NCBI GenBank assembly: GCA_009768925.2
Contig: VHIT02000023.1
Span: 1-63,246 of the forward strand
Length of the DNA: 63,246 bases
Direction of reading: 5' to 3'
Origin: Cryptosporidium bovis
Taxonomy: Eukaryota > Apicomplexa > Conoidasida > Eucoccidiorida > Cryptosporidiidae
Position numbers and translations under genes: made by a program. Position 1 is the first letter of the stretch, and each line of letters opens with the position of its first letter. Under the pieces are notes generated by a model, which did no database searches, was not told the DNA's origin, and worked only from the letters and a program-made list of their open reading frames with translations. Below are positions 42,693 through 52,482 of this stretch, one piece after another.

Positions 42693-44494
42693 TTAAGTTC
42701 GAAAATAAGATTCACTAAATACATCCATTTCTATAGAATGTTTTGATCTTTCTGGATGCCATGCCAAAAAGCCATTCCTATTTGGTCCTTTTTTTAAGTT
42801 ATTAAGATACTCCCCTACAATAATGTTTTATTTGTTTGTTTAACAAACAGTCAAATTTGAAAACAATATTGCTTATGTCATACATGTAATGATGCATTTG
42901 ATGTAAATAACATACTTATTCAGATTTATGAAAAATGGCAGATGTTTATCAAAATGTATTCATCACCCCATGCATACATATGTGAAGCCTCGTCTTCCCA
43001 AAACTTACCTTTTTCAATGCATATTCTTTTCCTTGTTTTTGGATCCTTGTACGTTGCAACACATTCTTTGTCTTTTCCATACTCTTGAGGAAGTCTATGA
43101 TAACTAGAGCTATCAAATGCGACATTTATTGTTGGATCTACTCTTGTTTTTGTATAAATTTCCTCTTTAATCATAAGTTTACGCATTTATAAAAAAAACG
43201 AAAAGTTAAGTTTTCATTGTAGACAATAGATTCGTTCTTTGCTAATTTGAAATGTGTAAAATGACTTACCGTATGTTAAACACTTCGACTCAAAACCTAT
43301 TCTTACCCAGTAACAGTTTCCATTTGTGTCGTAAAAATAAGCTAAATGATTGTATTCTGATGTTCCATAGTGTATTCTTTTAATATTATTTTTTTTAATG
43401 TGATACTTGAATATTTCCTGATCAGCAACTAAAATACCGATTTATTTTGTTTATTAACAAAGCTGTTATCATTATTCCACTATCATTACTTATGACATCT
43501 TAAGCATACCTTTTAGTACTAATATCATTAGTAATAATAATGATTTTTTTACTTACAATCAGATTCAGGTATTATTGGAGTATCACCTCTCTTTTCCGCA
43601 TCAATTGGTGACTTTATTTTTCTCACAACTGTTTAAAACGTTAATCTATGATTGTTCAATTTTAGTTGCTTTCATTTTACTTGGAATTTATTTTAGCTTG
43701 TTTCCTTTTTTCCTACTCTACATGTATTCTCGAAAGCAATTCTACCTAACTTACCCTCATGTTCTATATTAGCATTATTTTCTTCTCTATTCTTCTTTTT
43801 CTCCTCCTCCAAATGCTTTTTCACTTGGAATTCACCTGTTCTGTCCTTAAAGTTGTGTTTATCGTAGTTAGAATACTTTATAAACTCCTTATATGATTCC
43901 TGATTTCTATCGAGTTAGTTTGTTTTTTTTGTGAAAAGAAATAACACGAATATAAACAAAGATAACGAATGAGTGGTTATATTAATTGATCGATGGAAGA
44001 GTTAATTAATTAAGTGATAAATATATACATAAAAAGTTAAGCTTTGTTTTTTCTCCCATCCACTTGCATACAACCACACCATTACCTTAGCTGTTAATTA
44101 TTCTCTTATTATTAACTTACCCTCTTCTTTCTTTTTCTGTTTCAGCAAACTCGGCTTTTTTCTCGTGAAAATTCCTGAAATGGTACTCATCTATGTTGTC
44201 CCTTTTCTCTTTCTGGTCCTGTTTGCCTCTCAAAGACACATCTTCTTTTAAAGATGGTGTATTATAACCTATGATGGCTTCTTCTGAAATGTAGTAGGGA
44301 TAGTGAGTTAGAGGCGAAAAATTTGGGTATATCCTAGAGTCAAGTTGGGTCAGTATATAATTAGAAGAATCATATATTTGTGACTCAACTTTTATATTAA
44401 GTAAAACCAAAATCAGCATAACCTTTAAAAAGATGCACTTTGTTATAAGATTTGTTGAAGAAATAGCGACAATCTCAAGTGTCTTATTAATCAT
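42693..44494 (-). CDS. Secreted protein of unknown function, six exons
   Basis: Rebuilt from splice sites: exons 44494-44121, 43906-43755, 43628-43557, 43428-43270, 43164-43009 and 42814-42693. All five introns have GTAAGT donors and AG acceptors; phases are 2, 1, 1, 1, 1. The joined frame is open for 344 residues to TAA at 42695-42693. The frame is open from a TTG at 44524, and the first ATG is 44494. A hydrophobic segment (LKVMLILVLLNIKVES) at about residues 23-38 reads as a signal peptide; an internal ATG at its core could be the real start. Residues 60-190 are highly charged (EKERR, HLEEEKKKN). The C-terminal half, about 190-344, looks folded, with aromatic residues and cysteines (GNCYWVRIGFESKCLTY, YGKDKECVATY, KRICIEKG). 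No family recognised. Six exons is far above the usual number for this genome. Confidence 0.78.
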
Positions 44495-44825
44495 TTTAAA
44501 GTTTAACCAATAAGTAAATCTCAATTATAAATGGAACAATTTTTGATAACTACTATAGTTTTGAATTCTCAATCTAATCTGACAAAGGTCTAAATTTGAT
44601 TTTTTATCTTTTTTATATATACAATAATCCGATTACAGTACATGCAGGCACTGAAAAAGACAATGAAATTGCATGCAATAAATAAATGTAAATAAGAATT
44701 ACAATAATTAGTATATGATTTCAAGTGAAAAATTAAGTAATTTTTAATAAACAAATCCGAGACTGCGATTAAATAAAGCACATAAATGTACACAAATCTG
44801 GAGTTTAAGGTGAACATCAGTTAAC
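44495..44825. other. Divergent promoter, 0.33 kb
   Basis: Short shared upstream region of the six-exon secreted protein and the single-pass membrane protein. It contains TGCATGCA at 44670-44677 and a second ATGCA element near 44642. Confidence 0.6.
44670..44677. promoter_or_regulatory. TGCATGCA (ApiAP2-type) site
   Basis: Exact palindrome near the centre of the divergent promoter, 176 bp from one ATG and 149 bp from the other; it could serve both genes. Confidence 0.5.
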
Positions 44826-45713
44826 ATGAAGGAACTGGAAAGCGAAAATTCTAAAACATGGTCTGGAGATCACAATTTAAAGACAGAAAATGTCAATATA
44901 GACAATAAAGTTGGAAGTGATGAGGCAAACAATAATAAAAATAAGAATATAAAATTTAAAAAATACGGCACATTCTTGCTTTTAGGAGCATTATCTATAA
45001 TAGCTATTTCCTTGGTTGCGTTAATAGCAGGAAGGTCTACTCACAACCCGGTGTTGCTTTATATACAAGGTGTTTTTCCACCCCTTAAAGAATCAGAAAA
45101 TGGAAATATTAATCCAAAAAACACAGTTGGAAACGGCGAAAACAGACAACAATTTATTGAGAAAGATGGTTTATATATAGAAAATAGTCACTTTAGATCT
45201 GTATCTGATTTATATTTTAATAGACTGCTAGCAACACCATTAAGTAAAATGACTTTAACTATTCCAATAAATGATGAGTTAATTAGAAGTTACCAAATAC
45301 AAGCCATTGACTATAACAAAAATGGTGATATGACATTCCATCTATCTTTAAGACATAGTTTAAAAATAAACAACGATACCATGATGCTACTTGACGACAA
45401 AATGAATGTAATCAATAAACTCCCAACTTATATTGAAGAACAAAATTCAAATAAATCAGACATAAACAAAAATGCTGAAAACAATCCAGATTTTGACAAA
45501 TCTCTAGAGGCTAAACTAAGAAAAAATGATGAAGGAAGACGCCTACAACAAGAATACTACAATTATACATCTACTACAGAGTGGAGCCACAAACCCCAAA
45601 TAGTTAACAATATTATTCCAACTTATTATCCAAGAAATCCTTATGTTCCTCCATATGGAAATCCATATTACTACGCTCCAAATATTCTGGTTCCATTTGT
45701 ATATATATACTAA
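44826..45713 (+). CDS. Single-pass membrane protein, 295 aa
   Basis: A charged, Asn-rich cytosolic-type N-terminus (residues 1-46) precedes one strong hydrophobic segment (TFLLLGALSIIAISLVALIA, about 49-68). This is type II topology, so about 225 residues would be lumenal or extracellular. That part has several N-x-S/T sequons (for example NDT, NYT) and a Tyr/Pro-rich C-terminus (NIIPTYYPRNPYVPPYGNPY). No cysteines are evident in the ectodomain and no family is recognised. It shares a short divergent promoter with the secreted six-exon gene, which suggests co-expression. Confidence 0.8.
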   Translation: MKELESENSKTWSGDHNLKTENVNIDNKVGSDEANNNKNKNIKFKKYGTFLLLGALSIIAISLVALIAGRSTHNPVLLYIQGVFPPLKESENGNINPKNTVGNGENRQQFIEKDGLYIENSHFRSVSDLYFNRLLATPLSKMTLTIPINDELIRSYQIQAIDYNKNGDMTFHLSLRHSLKINNDTMMLLDDKMNVINKLPTYIEEQNSNKSDINKNAENNPDFDKSLEAKLRKNDEGRRLQQEYYNYTSTTEWSHKPQIVNNIIPTYYPRNPYVPPYGNPYYYAPNILVPFVYIY

Positions 45714-45854
45714 CAACAAAATTGATAGCAATTCAAGTAGTATTAGTTATGGAATTATTTATCTTGCTTTAAATAAAGACGTAATTAACGGGGGTATATA
45801 TTTTGTTTCCGTTTTTGTTGTATCAACATCACATTAATATTTTTTTAAAATACA

Positions 45855-46436
45855 TTATTTTCTTATTTTCCTGCTTTTACTCATTAATAATTCAATGTTA
45901 TTCAAAAATTCATCATTTAAAAGCTGCAATTGGCCAGAAGGAGCAACCAAATTCAAAAGCACTAAAATATCATCAGTATTTGGTTTGCCATTCAAGTTTT
46001 GTTTTTTTGACTCTTCTTTAAACTTTGATCCTCCTTTTCTCGTACTAAGAGACTTCTCACTCCAATCAACAACAAAATCAAGAACATATTTGCCTCTTAA
46101 AGGAAAAGTTTTGCTCCCGTCTATGACCATCACGAAAATAGCATTCAATTTTTTTGAAACTCTCCACAAGGACAAATAATTATCTAAATCAAATATTGGG
46201 CATAATCCCTCATATCTAATCGGGTTTAACATTGACATTTGCCTTATTATACAATTTATCACACACTGTCTGAATTCTTCATTGTCTAATTTTGAATCAT
46301 AAACGTCTTTAAGTGAAATATCATTCTCATTTTGTTCATTGTTCCATTCTTTATCTGAAATTCTTTTAAACAACGATATTCCTGTATCAGAAATTACTTC
46401 CTTATTATTAAGGGATAATACATAAAAGCACTTCAT
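45855..46436 (-). CDS. Conserved-looking protein of unknown function, 193 aa
   Basis: Single exon from ATG 46436. The N-terminal strand pair (MKCFYVLSLNNKEVIS) and a later helix with LWRVSKKLNAIFVMVIDGS strands are weakly reminiscent of a longin or adaptor-small-subunit fold. A Lys-rich loop (about 130-150) is followed by a final helical segment (PSGQLQLLNDEFLNNIELL). No membrane segment or signal peptide. I do not recognise the family. It is convergent with the membrane protein gene, 141 bp apart. Confidence 0.65.
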   Translation of the reverse strand: MKCFYVLSLNNKEVISDTGISLFKRISDKEWNNEQNENDISLKDVYDSKLDNEEFRQCVINCIIRQMSMLNPIRYEGLCPIFDLDNYLSLWRVSKKLNAIFVMVIDGSKTFPLRGKYVLDFVVDWSEKSLSTRKGGSKFKEESKKQNLNGKPNTDDILVLLNLVAPSGQLQLLNDEFLNNIELLMSKSRKIRK

Positions 46437-47306
46437 TTAACCATATATTTGCATTATCTATTCTATACTCATAGTCAATACACCAATCATACATCATTTA
46501 TTACTCTTATGATAATTTTCTCCCACTACTTCCACTAGGTTCTGTCCATTATTTGTTTATATTTCTTCAATAATAAAGCGTTCTAACTCTTTTTCTTCTT
46601 ATCTAATTTGTCACAATATAATATATTATGTATTTACTGCCACAACCATCCAACCATAGTCTATTATCTCTAAAAATGACTTAATAAATGTGGGTTGTTT
46701 GCATTTAGCTGCAATAAAAACCATACAACTGTGCAACTGATGCTCAAAAATTTGCCGTAACTGTGAAAACAATCTTATGCCAATTAATTAGGACGAAAAA
46801 TATAAGGAAACCTTAAAAACAGGAAAGAAAGCCCCACAAAATAGCACGCGCCAACTAATTTGTTGCATTCCCCACATATGCATCACTTAAAAATAGAAAC
46901 CGGTTAGCGGAACTAAAGGGTTTTAATGTTAAAATTTGATCCATAAAACAGTGTCATTTGTCTTTTATATTTCTGATCATAGTTGTCTTTGTGTATTTTC
47001 CTTGAAACCCATTTTAACTTTTTACGGCATTTCTTTTTGAAAAAATGCAGACACAAACATAAAAAGTGCTAGATTTAAACGAGAAATTTATATAAGTAAT
47101 TAAGAACTAGACTAGATTAAATCATTAACTTAAAGGAGCAAATATAAAACAAACAGGAATAGCAGCCCTATTACACAGACTCTGTTTAAGCTAACCGTTT
47201 TACATTGTATATTTAGTCACAACAATAGTTTTATTCCATAGTCTTCAAGCATCAATTCTCTTTCCCCTTTCTTTCCATCGTTGTTCTCGTACATAGATTG
47301 TCTTTA
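46437..47306. other. Intergenic, 0.87 kb
   Basis: Between two minus-strand genes; AT-rich with CT-rich patches. No frame or RNA gene recognised. Confidence 0.55.
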
Positions 47307-47948
47307 CTAACTGTAAAGGGGAGGAGAACTAGCACTATTGTGACTGTTCTCATTATTTTGATTATCAACACTATTATTATTATTATGGTTGGTATAGTTA
47401 TTGCCTATATTACAATTATCTGTATCACCTTTATTATTGGTATATTCACATATTTTATCATTAAAATTAGTGTTTTCATTTGTATTATACGAAGGGAGTT
47501 TCCTGTTTTCATTTATAAAGTTAATTAATTTGTTTATTCTTTGATGAAAAATAAGAGTATTATTTTCTAAACTTTTCATTTCCTGTCTTTTATTTGCCTC
47601 AAGCTCTTTTGAAATATCAACTCTTGACTTTTTTTGTCTTAATTCATCCACTTTTCTTAATATTTGAGAATAAATTTCGTTCTTTTTAGATAAAATTTTA
47701 ATCAGGCAGACTCTTTTATTCTCAAGATACTTAATTCTGGAATACAACTCCTCGTCACCCAAATTCTTATAATCCATTCCTACCTCATTTTCAAACTTAT
47801 TTTCCTTTTCTACACGTTCATCTATTATATCTCTCAACTTTTTTCTCTCCTTTATAATCTCTTTTCTGATCCTGTATTTCAATCCATTTGGTATTTCAGT
47901 ATCCAAAACACACTTTCTAATAGATTTTCTACGATTATTTGGCAACAT
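47307..47948 (-). CDS. Coiled-coil protein of unknown function
   Basis: The frame is open from a TTG at 47978; the first ATG is 47948, giving 213 residues. The open frame extends further upstream to a stop near 48012, so an earlier exon cannot be excluded. Residues about 20-150 are strongly helical and charged with heptad-like spacing (LKYRIRKEIIKERKKLRDII, RIKYLENKRVCLIKILSKKN, ILRKVDELRQKKSRVDISKE). An NLS-like NNRRKSIRK lies near the start. The C-terminal 60 residues are an Asn-rich low-complexity tail. It could be a small subunit of a nuclear or cytoskeletal complex; no family recognised. Confidence 0.65.
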   Translation of the reverse strand: MLPNNRRKSIRKCVLDTEIPNGLKYRIRKEIIKERKKLRDIIDERVEKENKFENEVGMDYKNLGDEELYSRIKYLENKRVCLIKILSKKNEIYSQILRKVDELRQKKSRVDISKELEANKRQEMKSLENNTLIFHQRINKLINFINENRKLPSYNTNENTNFNDKICEYTNNKGDTDNCNIGNNYTNHNNNNSVDNQNNENSHNSASSPPLYS

Positions 47949-48477
47949 ACCAATATTAATCACTTCACTTTCAAGCAAATACTTGCCATTAACAAATAAT
48001 ATATGTATTTATACTAATAACAACTGTAAATATTCCTATTATAATTCTGTCAAAAAAACTTTTTTTTCTAATATTGCTATTTCTTTTTAATAAATGCGAA
48101 TTTAGTATAGAAAACAAGTTACCTTATATATTATCAGATGCCTTCAAGTTACTAATCATAAGCATCTCGAGTTCCAAAAGAAAATGTTATATTTATTATA
48201 TCAAAGTCCTATCTTCACCAATTTAATGTCAACTTTTAATTTAATATTACTTATTCATTAAAGGTTTTGACAATAAACATAATGTTTGGCGCCACTTCGA
48301 ATTATTCGATGATAATTAAAAAAAACATGTGAACCTTAAAATAAAAAAGTAATAATAAACAATAAAAATAGAAGTACATTTGAATTAAATTTTTTATGTA
48401 CAACATAAAATATTCAACTCACAGTTATTTTCTTTAATAGTTGTTATTTTTGTCTCACTTAAATTAGAAAAAATAAA
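47949..48477. other. Divergent intergenic region, 0.53 kb
   Basis: Promoter region for the coiled-coil gene and the MAPKK-like kinase. Contains one E2F-like site; otherwise AT-rich. Confidence 0.6.
48285..48293. promoter_or_regulatory. E2F-like TTTGGCGCC
   Basis: Exact TTTGGCGCC, 185 bp upstream of the kinase start and about 340 bp from the coiled-coil gene. Confidence 0.45.
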
Positions 48478-49647
48478 ATGAGTACAAGCACACTTAGATT
48501 GGAAAGTTTAGAATATGATGAAAATAATAATAGCCAGGAGTATGGTAGTTTTAATAATGGATCAAATTCTATCCATACTGACTGGTCCGTTTCGTCGGAC
48601 GGCTCTTCCCTGTTACATAAAAGTACAGGAGTTCATATTACACAAGAAGGAACAAAAGGACTTGATTCAGAATATGGATTAGGTGATGTATATGTATCAT
48701 TAAAAGACTTTGACGTTAATCCAACACCATTAGGTCATGGAAGAAGTTCTGTTGTATATAATGCAATCCATAAACAATCTGGAAAAGTAGTAGCAATTAA
48801 AGATATATATGTTGGAGATTTAATACACCAAACTCAATTATCTGCAGAAATACATTCATGGAGATTGACAAGTTACTGTCCATTACTTGTGCAATTTTTG
48901 GGAGCATTTATAAAGCCAAATAAAAATGTTGTTTGTTTGGTAATGGAATATATGGATTTTGGTACACTAAGTGACATATTATATAAAAACATAAACAAAC
49001 CTAATACAAATTTCATAGGTATTGATGAAAAATACTTGAAATTTATTGTAATGCAAATAGTAGATGGGCTTGTTTACCTTCATCAGAACAATAGAATTCA
49101 TAGAGATGTCAAATTAAATAATATATTAATAAATCAAGATGGAGCCGTTAAAATAAGTGATTTTGGTATTTCAAAGTTAATTGATAAAAATACAGCAAAA
49201 GGCAGCAACAAAAATATATCCACTTTTGTCGGTACACAAATATATATGAGCCCTGAAAGATTACAAGGCAAATCATATTCATTTTCAAGTGATATTTGGG
49301 GTTTGGGAATATGCCTATTTGAAATGGCCGTTGGCATTCATCCATTCAAAAGTCTAAGTTTGTTTGATATGGTTTATATTTTATGTGAGGATGACAGTTC
49401 AGATGATAGCTCTAATAGTAATAAACATTTCCTAGATAAAATTACTAAAAAGTATCCATTACCAGACAGTCTAGCTAATAACTATGACTTCTACTCCTTC
49501 TTAAAGTGCTGTCTTGAAATCGATCCTGATAAGCGTTCGACTGCTCTTGAACTACAAAAATCTAATTGGATTACTCAAGGTACTTGCAATAGACTTGAAT
49601 TTTTAGATTGGCTTATAAACATTCAAAAACCTAATGGCAATTTGTGA
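48478..49647 (+). CDS. MAPKK-like (STE7-type) protein kinase
   Basis: 389 residues, single exon. Ser/Asn-rich N-terminal 75 residues, then a full kinase domain: Gly-rich loop LGHGRSSVVYNA (85-96), VAIK Lys108, HRDVKLNN (208-215), DFG (228-230), then FVGTQIYMSPERLQGKSYSF, which is the MEK/MAPKK form of the APE region (FVGTRSYMSPERLQG in MEK1). The activation loop has Ser/Thr residues just before FVGT (NISTF), where MAPKKs are phosphorylated, but spacing is longer than in MEK. The catalytic loop has Leu in place of the usual Pro (DVKLNN). All catalytic residues are present, so it should be active. Classical three-tier MAPK cascades are considered missing or reduced in apicomplexans, which makes this kinase of interest. 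Confidence 0.85.
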   Translation: MSTSTLRLESLEYDENNNSQEYGSFNNGSNSIHTDWSVSSDGSSLLHKSTGVHITQEGTKGLDSEYGLGDVYVSLKDFDVNPTPLGHGRSSVVYNAIHKQSGKVVAIKDIYVGDLIHQTQLSAEIHSWRLTSYCPLLVQFLGAFIKPNKNVVCLVMEYMDFGTLSDILYKNINKPNTNFIGIDEKYLKFIVMQIVDGLVYLHQNNRIHRDVKLNNILINQDGAVKISDFGISKLIDKNTAKGSNKNISTFVGTQIYMSPERLQGKSYSFSSDIWGLGICLFEMAVGIHPFKSLSLFDMVYILCEDDSSDDSSNSNKHFLDKITKKYPLPDSLANNYDFYSFLKCCLEIDPDKRSTALELQKSNWITQGTCNRLEFLDWLINIQKPNGNL

Positions 49648-49665
49648 ATCAGTCGTCCCCCAGTG

Positions 49666-49738
49666 GGGCTCGTGGTGCAGTGGTAGCTACGTGTGCTTTG
49701 CATGCACAAGGTCCCGGGTTCAATTCCCGGCGGGTCCA
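49666..49738 (+). tRNA. tRNA-Ala (TGC)
   Basis: Acceptor GGGCTCG pairs with CGGGTCC (one G-U); anticodon stem TGTGC/GCACA around loop TTTGCAT, anticodon TGC; T arm CCGGG-TTCAATT-CCCGG; discriminator A. No intron, no encoded CCA. It lies 18 bp after the kinase stop, so it sits within or beside that gene's 3' UTR. Confidence 0.95.
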
Positions 49739-49739
49739 C

Positions 49740-49744
49740 TTTTT
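49740..49744 (+). terminator. Pol III terminator (T5)
   Basis: Five T immediately after the tRNA-Ala 3' end. Confidence 0.7.
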
Positions 49745-50173
49745 GGTAAAACCTTGGCTATGTCAGGCGCGTTTGTTCTATTCGATACTATGAATTTCTC
49801 CAATAAAATTTAAATAAAAATTTTGTAAATTTATGTTAGTAAAAAATCCTATATTGTTGCTAGTATTTAACTGACTCAATAAAACATACTTTGTCTAACT
49901 TATTTAATCCTCTCTGTTCATTGTAGCTACTTCATCATTGTTTGTTGTTTGACATCCAGAACGGGACTATCTAAAGTATAATACTAGCTTTAAACTAGCG
50001 TGAACAAATGGTTTAGATGGTTTTACTGGAAATAGATACAGGTCTGTAATGCCAATATCTTATTCTACTCACATAAATACATATATGGTGAAAGACTGTT
50101 GTCGGCGATATATTGCTTTTAATAATATAAACACTGTATGACTTGATGATAAACTATTTTTATTACAGAAAAA
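49745..50173. other. Intergenic, 0.43 kb
   Basis: AT-rich. A strong acceptor-like sequence (TTTTTATTACAG) ends about 7 nt before the next ATG, so a short 5' exon for the downstream gene is possible; no convincing donor exon was identified. Confidence 0.5.
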
Positions 50174-50953
50174 ATGAGTATAAGAAAGGTAGATTATAAG
50201 AATAGAAAGAAAAAAAGCAAGAGTGCTGCGATAACATCGGTTTATGTAACGAATCTTCCCAAAGATATAACTTCGGATGAAATGAAAACATTTTTCTCAA
50301 GAGGTGGAATAATAAAATTAGATCCTGAAACTCTCGAGCCAAAAATAAAGTTATATAGAGATGAAAACACCAATGAATTTACAGGAAATGCACTAGTTGT
50401 ATACAAGTTTGAACAAAGTATTGACATTGCACTAAAGTATTTGAACGATACTGAAATAAGGCCAGGACACAAAGTAAACATAGAGAAAGCAATATTTAGC
50501 AAGAATGAGTCAGCAAAAAAAGACAAAAACCTTGTTAAAGATAGTGATCAAATTACTAAAAGAATGAAGCAAATAAAAGCAGCTGAAATGGAGGAAGAAA
50601 GGCTTTTATCTTGGAATAATGAGCAGTGCCCCTCAAATTGTGACAAGGCTAAATCTAGAATTGTGGTATTAAGAAAGATGTACTCCAGAGAAGAAGCTGT
50701 AAAATATCCTGAGAATGATCCCTTTTACAAAGAATTGGAAGATGAAGTTCGTGAAGAAGTATCAAAGCATTGCCAAATTGTAAACGTTACTTGCATTCCA
50801 AGACATCCATTTGGCATTGTGTGCATAAAGCTCAAAAGCCAGCAGGATGCTGAAACTATTATTGACATTTTCAACATGAGATACTTCGATGGTAGGCAAA
50901 TTGAGGCTCATATTTATGACGGTACTACTGACTTTAAAGTTTCATGCATATAA
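50174..50953 (+). CDS. HTATSF1/Cus2-like U2 snRNP splicing factor
   Basis: Cus2/HTATSF1 binds SF3b1 and remodels U2 snRNA before prespliceosome assembly. 259 residues. RRM1, about 22-105: TSVYVTNLPKDITSDEMKTF, the GGII motif, KIKLYRDENT and LKYLNDTEIRPGHKVNIEKA. The second domain, about 160-255, is the UHM (U2AF homology motif) with RIVVLRKMYSREEA, HPFGIVCIKL and FDGRQIEAHIYDG, where the R-x-F-type UHM loop contacts ULM peptides. The short acidic/basic linker matches the family; the long acidic C-tail of animal HTATSF1 is absent, as in yeast Cus2. A 5' exon may exist. Confidence 0.9.
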   Translation: MSIRKVDYKNRKKKSKSAAITSVYVTNLPKDITSDEMKTFFSRGGIIKLDPETLEPKIKLYRDENTNEFTGNALVVYKFEQSIDIALKYLNDTEIRPGHKVNIEKAIFSKNESAKKDKNLVKDSDQITKRMKQIKAAEMEEERLLSWNNEQCPSNCDKAKSRIVVLRKMYSREEAVKYPENDPFYKELEDEVREEVSKHCQIVNVTCIPRHPFGIVCIKLKSQQDAETIIDIFNMRYFDGRQIEAHIYDGTTDFKVSCI

Positions 50954-51272
50954 TTTCATTTATATCTTTTCTCCTGCTTTCACTTAATAACCTCAACATG
51001 TTACCGCTCTCTCCGTGTTACCGCCGAAATGCTCATTAATTAGGTACCGTTGAAATTATTATGCCGCCTGAATGTGAAATTATTTAAGAAATAAGATAGC
51101 TTGTGGGATTAATATTGATTTTGTATGTAAAAAATCGTACAAGAATAAATGAGTGAATGGGACATATAGATTCTGATATAGTACGCAAGACACGGTGCAA
51201 GTTATATAGTGAAGAGGGTGCATTTTTTCACCTACAAATTTTACCCTCCTTTTGTTTGCTTAAAAGGTACAC
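50954..51272. other. Intergenic, 0.32 kb
   Basis: AT-rich spacer between same-strand genes; no motif beyond short GC patches near 51005-51070. Confidence 0.5.
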
Positions 51273-52130
51273 ATGTTGGGACTTCGCATTTTAATATTAA
51301 ATACTTTGCTGGTGTCTCTAGTTATTATCATCAACAGCAATTGTGTAGGTGGCAATGTGCTGATTAATACAGATAATCGCAATGCCGGTGGAATTAATAA
51401 ACATGAAATGATGCCAGAAAGGGCACCAGAACTAATTAACATAGATGACTTACTTGAAATTGAGGATTCTGATAACGAATCAGAAGAGCCTCAATATAAT
51501 AATAAAAAAGGTTTGTTCTTACTTGAATGGCTTAGGGAAATGCGAACATTCATTCCTTCAAATCAGTTTATTTTTGATCTTCATTCCAGGTCAGATGAAT
51601 ATTTTTATTATGAAATAAATGATGAAAACCCGAATATATTGCTTGGTTACTACTGCACAGATGATACAGAGGGTAGTATACATGTGACTATAAATAATCC
51701 AGAATCTAAAAGAATATTCAGCAAGCATGGGTGTGAAGGCGTCTATAATAACAAATTACAACAAAAAGGAGTTGATGATGGAAGAACTTCACATAGAATT
51801 AAGGGAACATACACCATTATATTCTCAAACCATCGTTGGCATGATACCATTAGAGTTTCTTTCTTGGTTGGAAATGATTCTAAGAAAAGCATAGCTGTGG
51901 ACAAAAAGAATGTAGATGGATTAATATCTAAAATTGAAGACATAGATAGTGTTATAAGCGCCATTTATACTGAAAATCAGTACATTTGGTCACAAACCAA
52001 GACTAACCTAAATAATATATTTAATGCAGATACAAAACTTGTATTTTACACGATTATTCAAATATTTACAATCGTCTCTGCATCTGTGCTTCAAATCATA
52101 TATTTAAAAAGGATTCTAAAGGGTGGATAG
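51273..52130 (+). CDS. p24 (EMP24/GP25L) family cargo receptor
   Basis: 285 residues. Signal peptide at 1-24 (LILNTLLVSLVIIINSNCVG), then an acidic segment of about 60 residues that is longer than usual. A GOLD domain at about 95-205 includes paired cysteines (YYCTDD and HGCEGV) and the GTYTIIFSNHRW strand typical of p24. A short coiled coil (IEDIDSVISAIYTENQYIW) precedes one membrane helix (about 256-277) and a short cytosolic tail (KRILKGG). p24 proteins cycle between ER and Golgi in COPI/COPII vesicles and select cargo; the short basic tail may bind coatomer, though it is not a canonical KKxx. Confidence 0.88.
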   Translation: MLGLRILILNTLLVSLVIIINSNCVGGNVLINTDNRNAGGINKHEMMPERAPELINIDDLLEIEDSDNESEEPQYNNKKGLFLLEWLREMRTFIPSNQFIFDLHSRSDEYFYYEINDENPNILLGYYCTDDTEGSIHVTINNPESKRIFSKHGCEGVYNNKLQQKGVDDGRTSHRIKGTYTIIFSNHRWHDTIRVSFLVGNDSKKSIAVDKKNVDGLISKIEDIDSVISAIYTENQYIWSQTKTNLNNIFNADTKLVFYTIIQIFTIVSASVLQIIYLKRILKGG

Positions 52131-52482
52131 TAAAAAAGGAAACAATAAGCTTGTTTCTGAATACATAAATGTAACTATCTATCTTATTATTATTTTTATT
52201 CTGTTACATCTATTTACGAACGCTTTCGCCCCGCATGCATGCATTAATGCCTTTATATGTCTTCTATTGGTTCAGTGGTGGCCCGCCAGATACCTATGCG
52301 CTCTGGCGCCTATGGTGATACCTAGAGGTGCGTAAAATGCAAAACACACAGGATTGGAAATTAGTTATCAGGGAAAATCTTCATAGATGTGATATAAGTA
52401 ATACAGAGAAAAAGCAATCGAGTTTTTTTCCGCGAATAGGTTTGGAAATTGAGAATTATTTTGAAAAATTTGACTTACATAG
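52131..52482. other. Intergenic, 0.35 kb, GCATGC site
   Basis: Spacer upstream of the Vip1-like gene with TGCATGCA at 52236-52243 and a GC-richer patch (52265-52330). A short open frame here has no recognisable content. Confidence 0.55.
52236..52243. promoter_or_regulatory. TGCATGCA (ApiAP2-type) site
   Basis: Exact palindrome, part of GCATGCATGCA, 240 bp upstream of the Vip1-like gene. Confidence 0.45.

Noticed and set aside
45855-46436. Adaptor small-subunit or longin assignment for the unknown 193-residue protein
   Set aside because: The resemblance is limited to one strand pair and a helix; not enough to name a family.
47298-47528. 76-codon plus-strand frame opposite the coiled-coil gene
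   Set aside because: Ile/Val-rich shadow of the Asn-rich minus-strand tail.
49683-49720. GCATGC inside the tRNA-Ala
   Set aside because: The motif belongs to the anticodon arm (TTTGCATGCAC) and needs no regulatory explanation.
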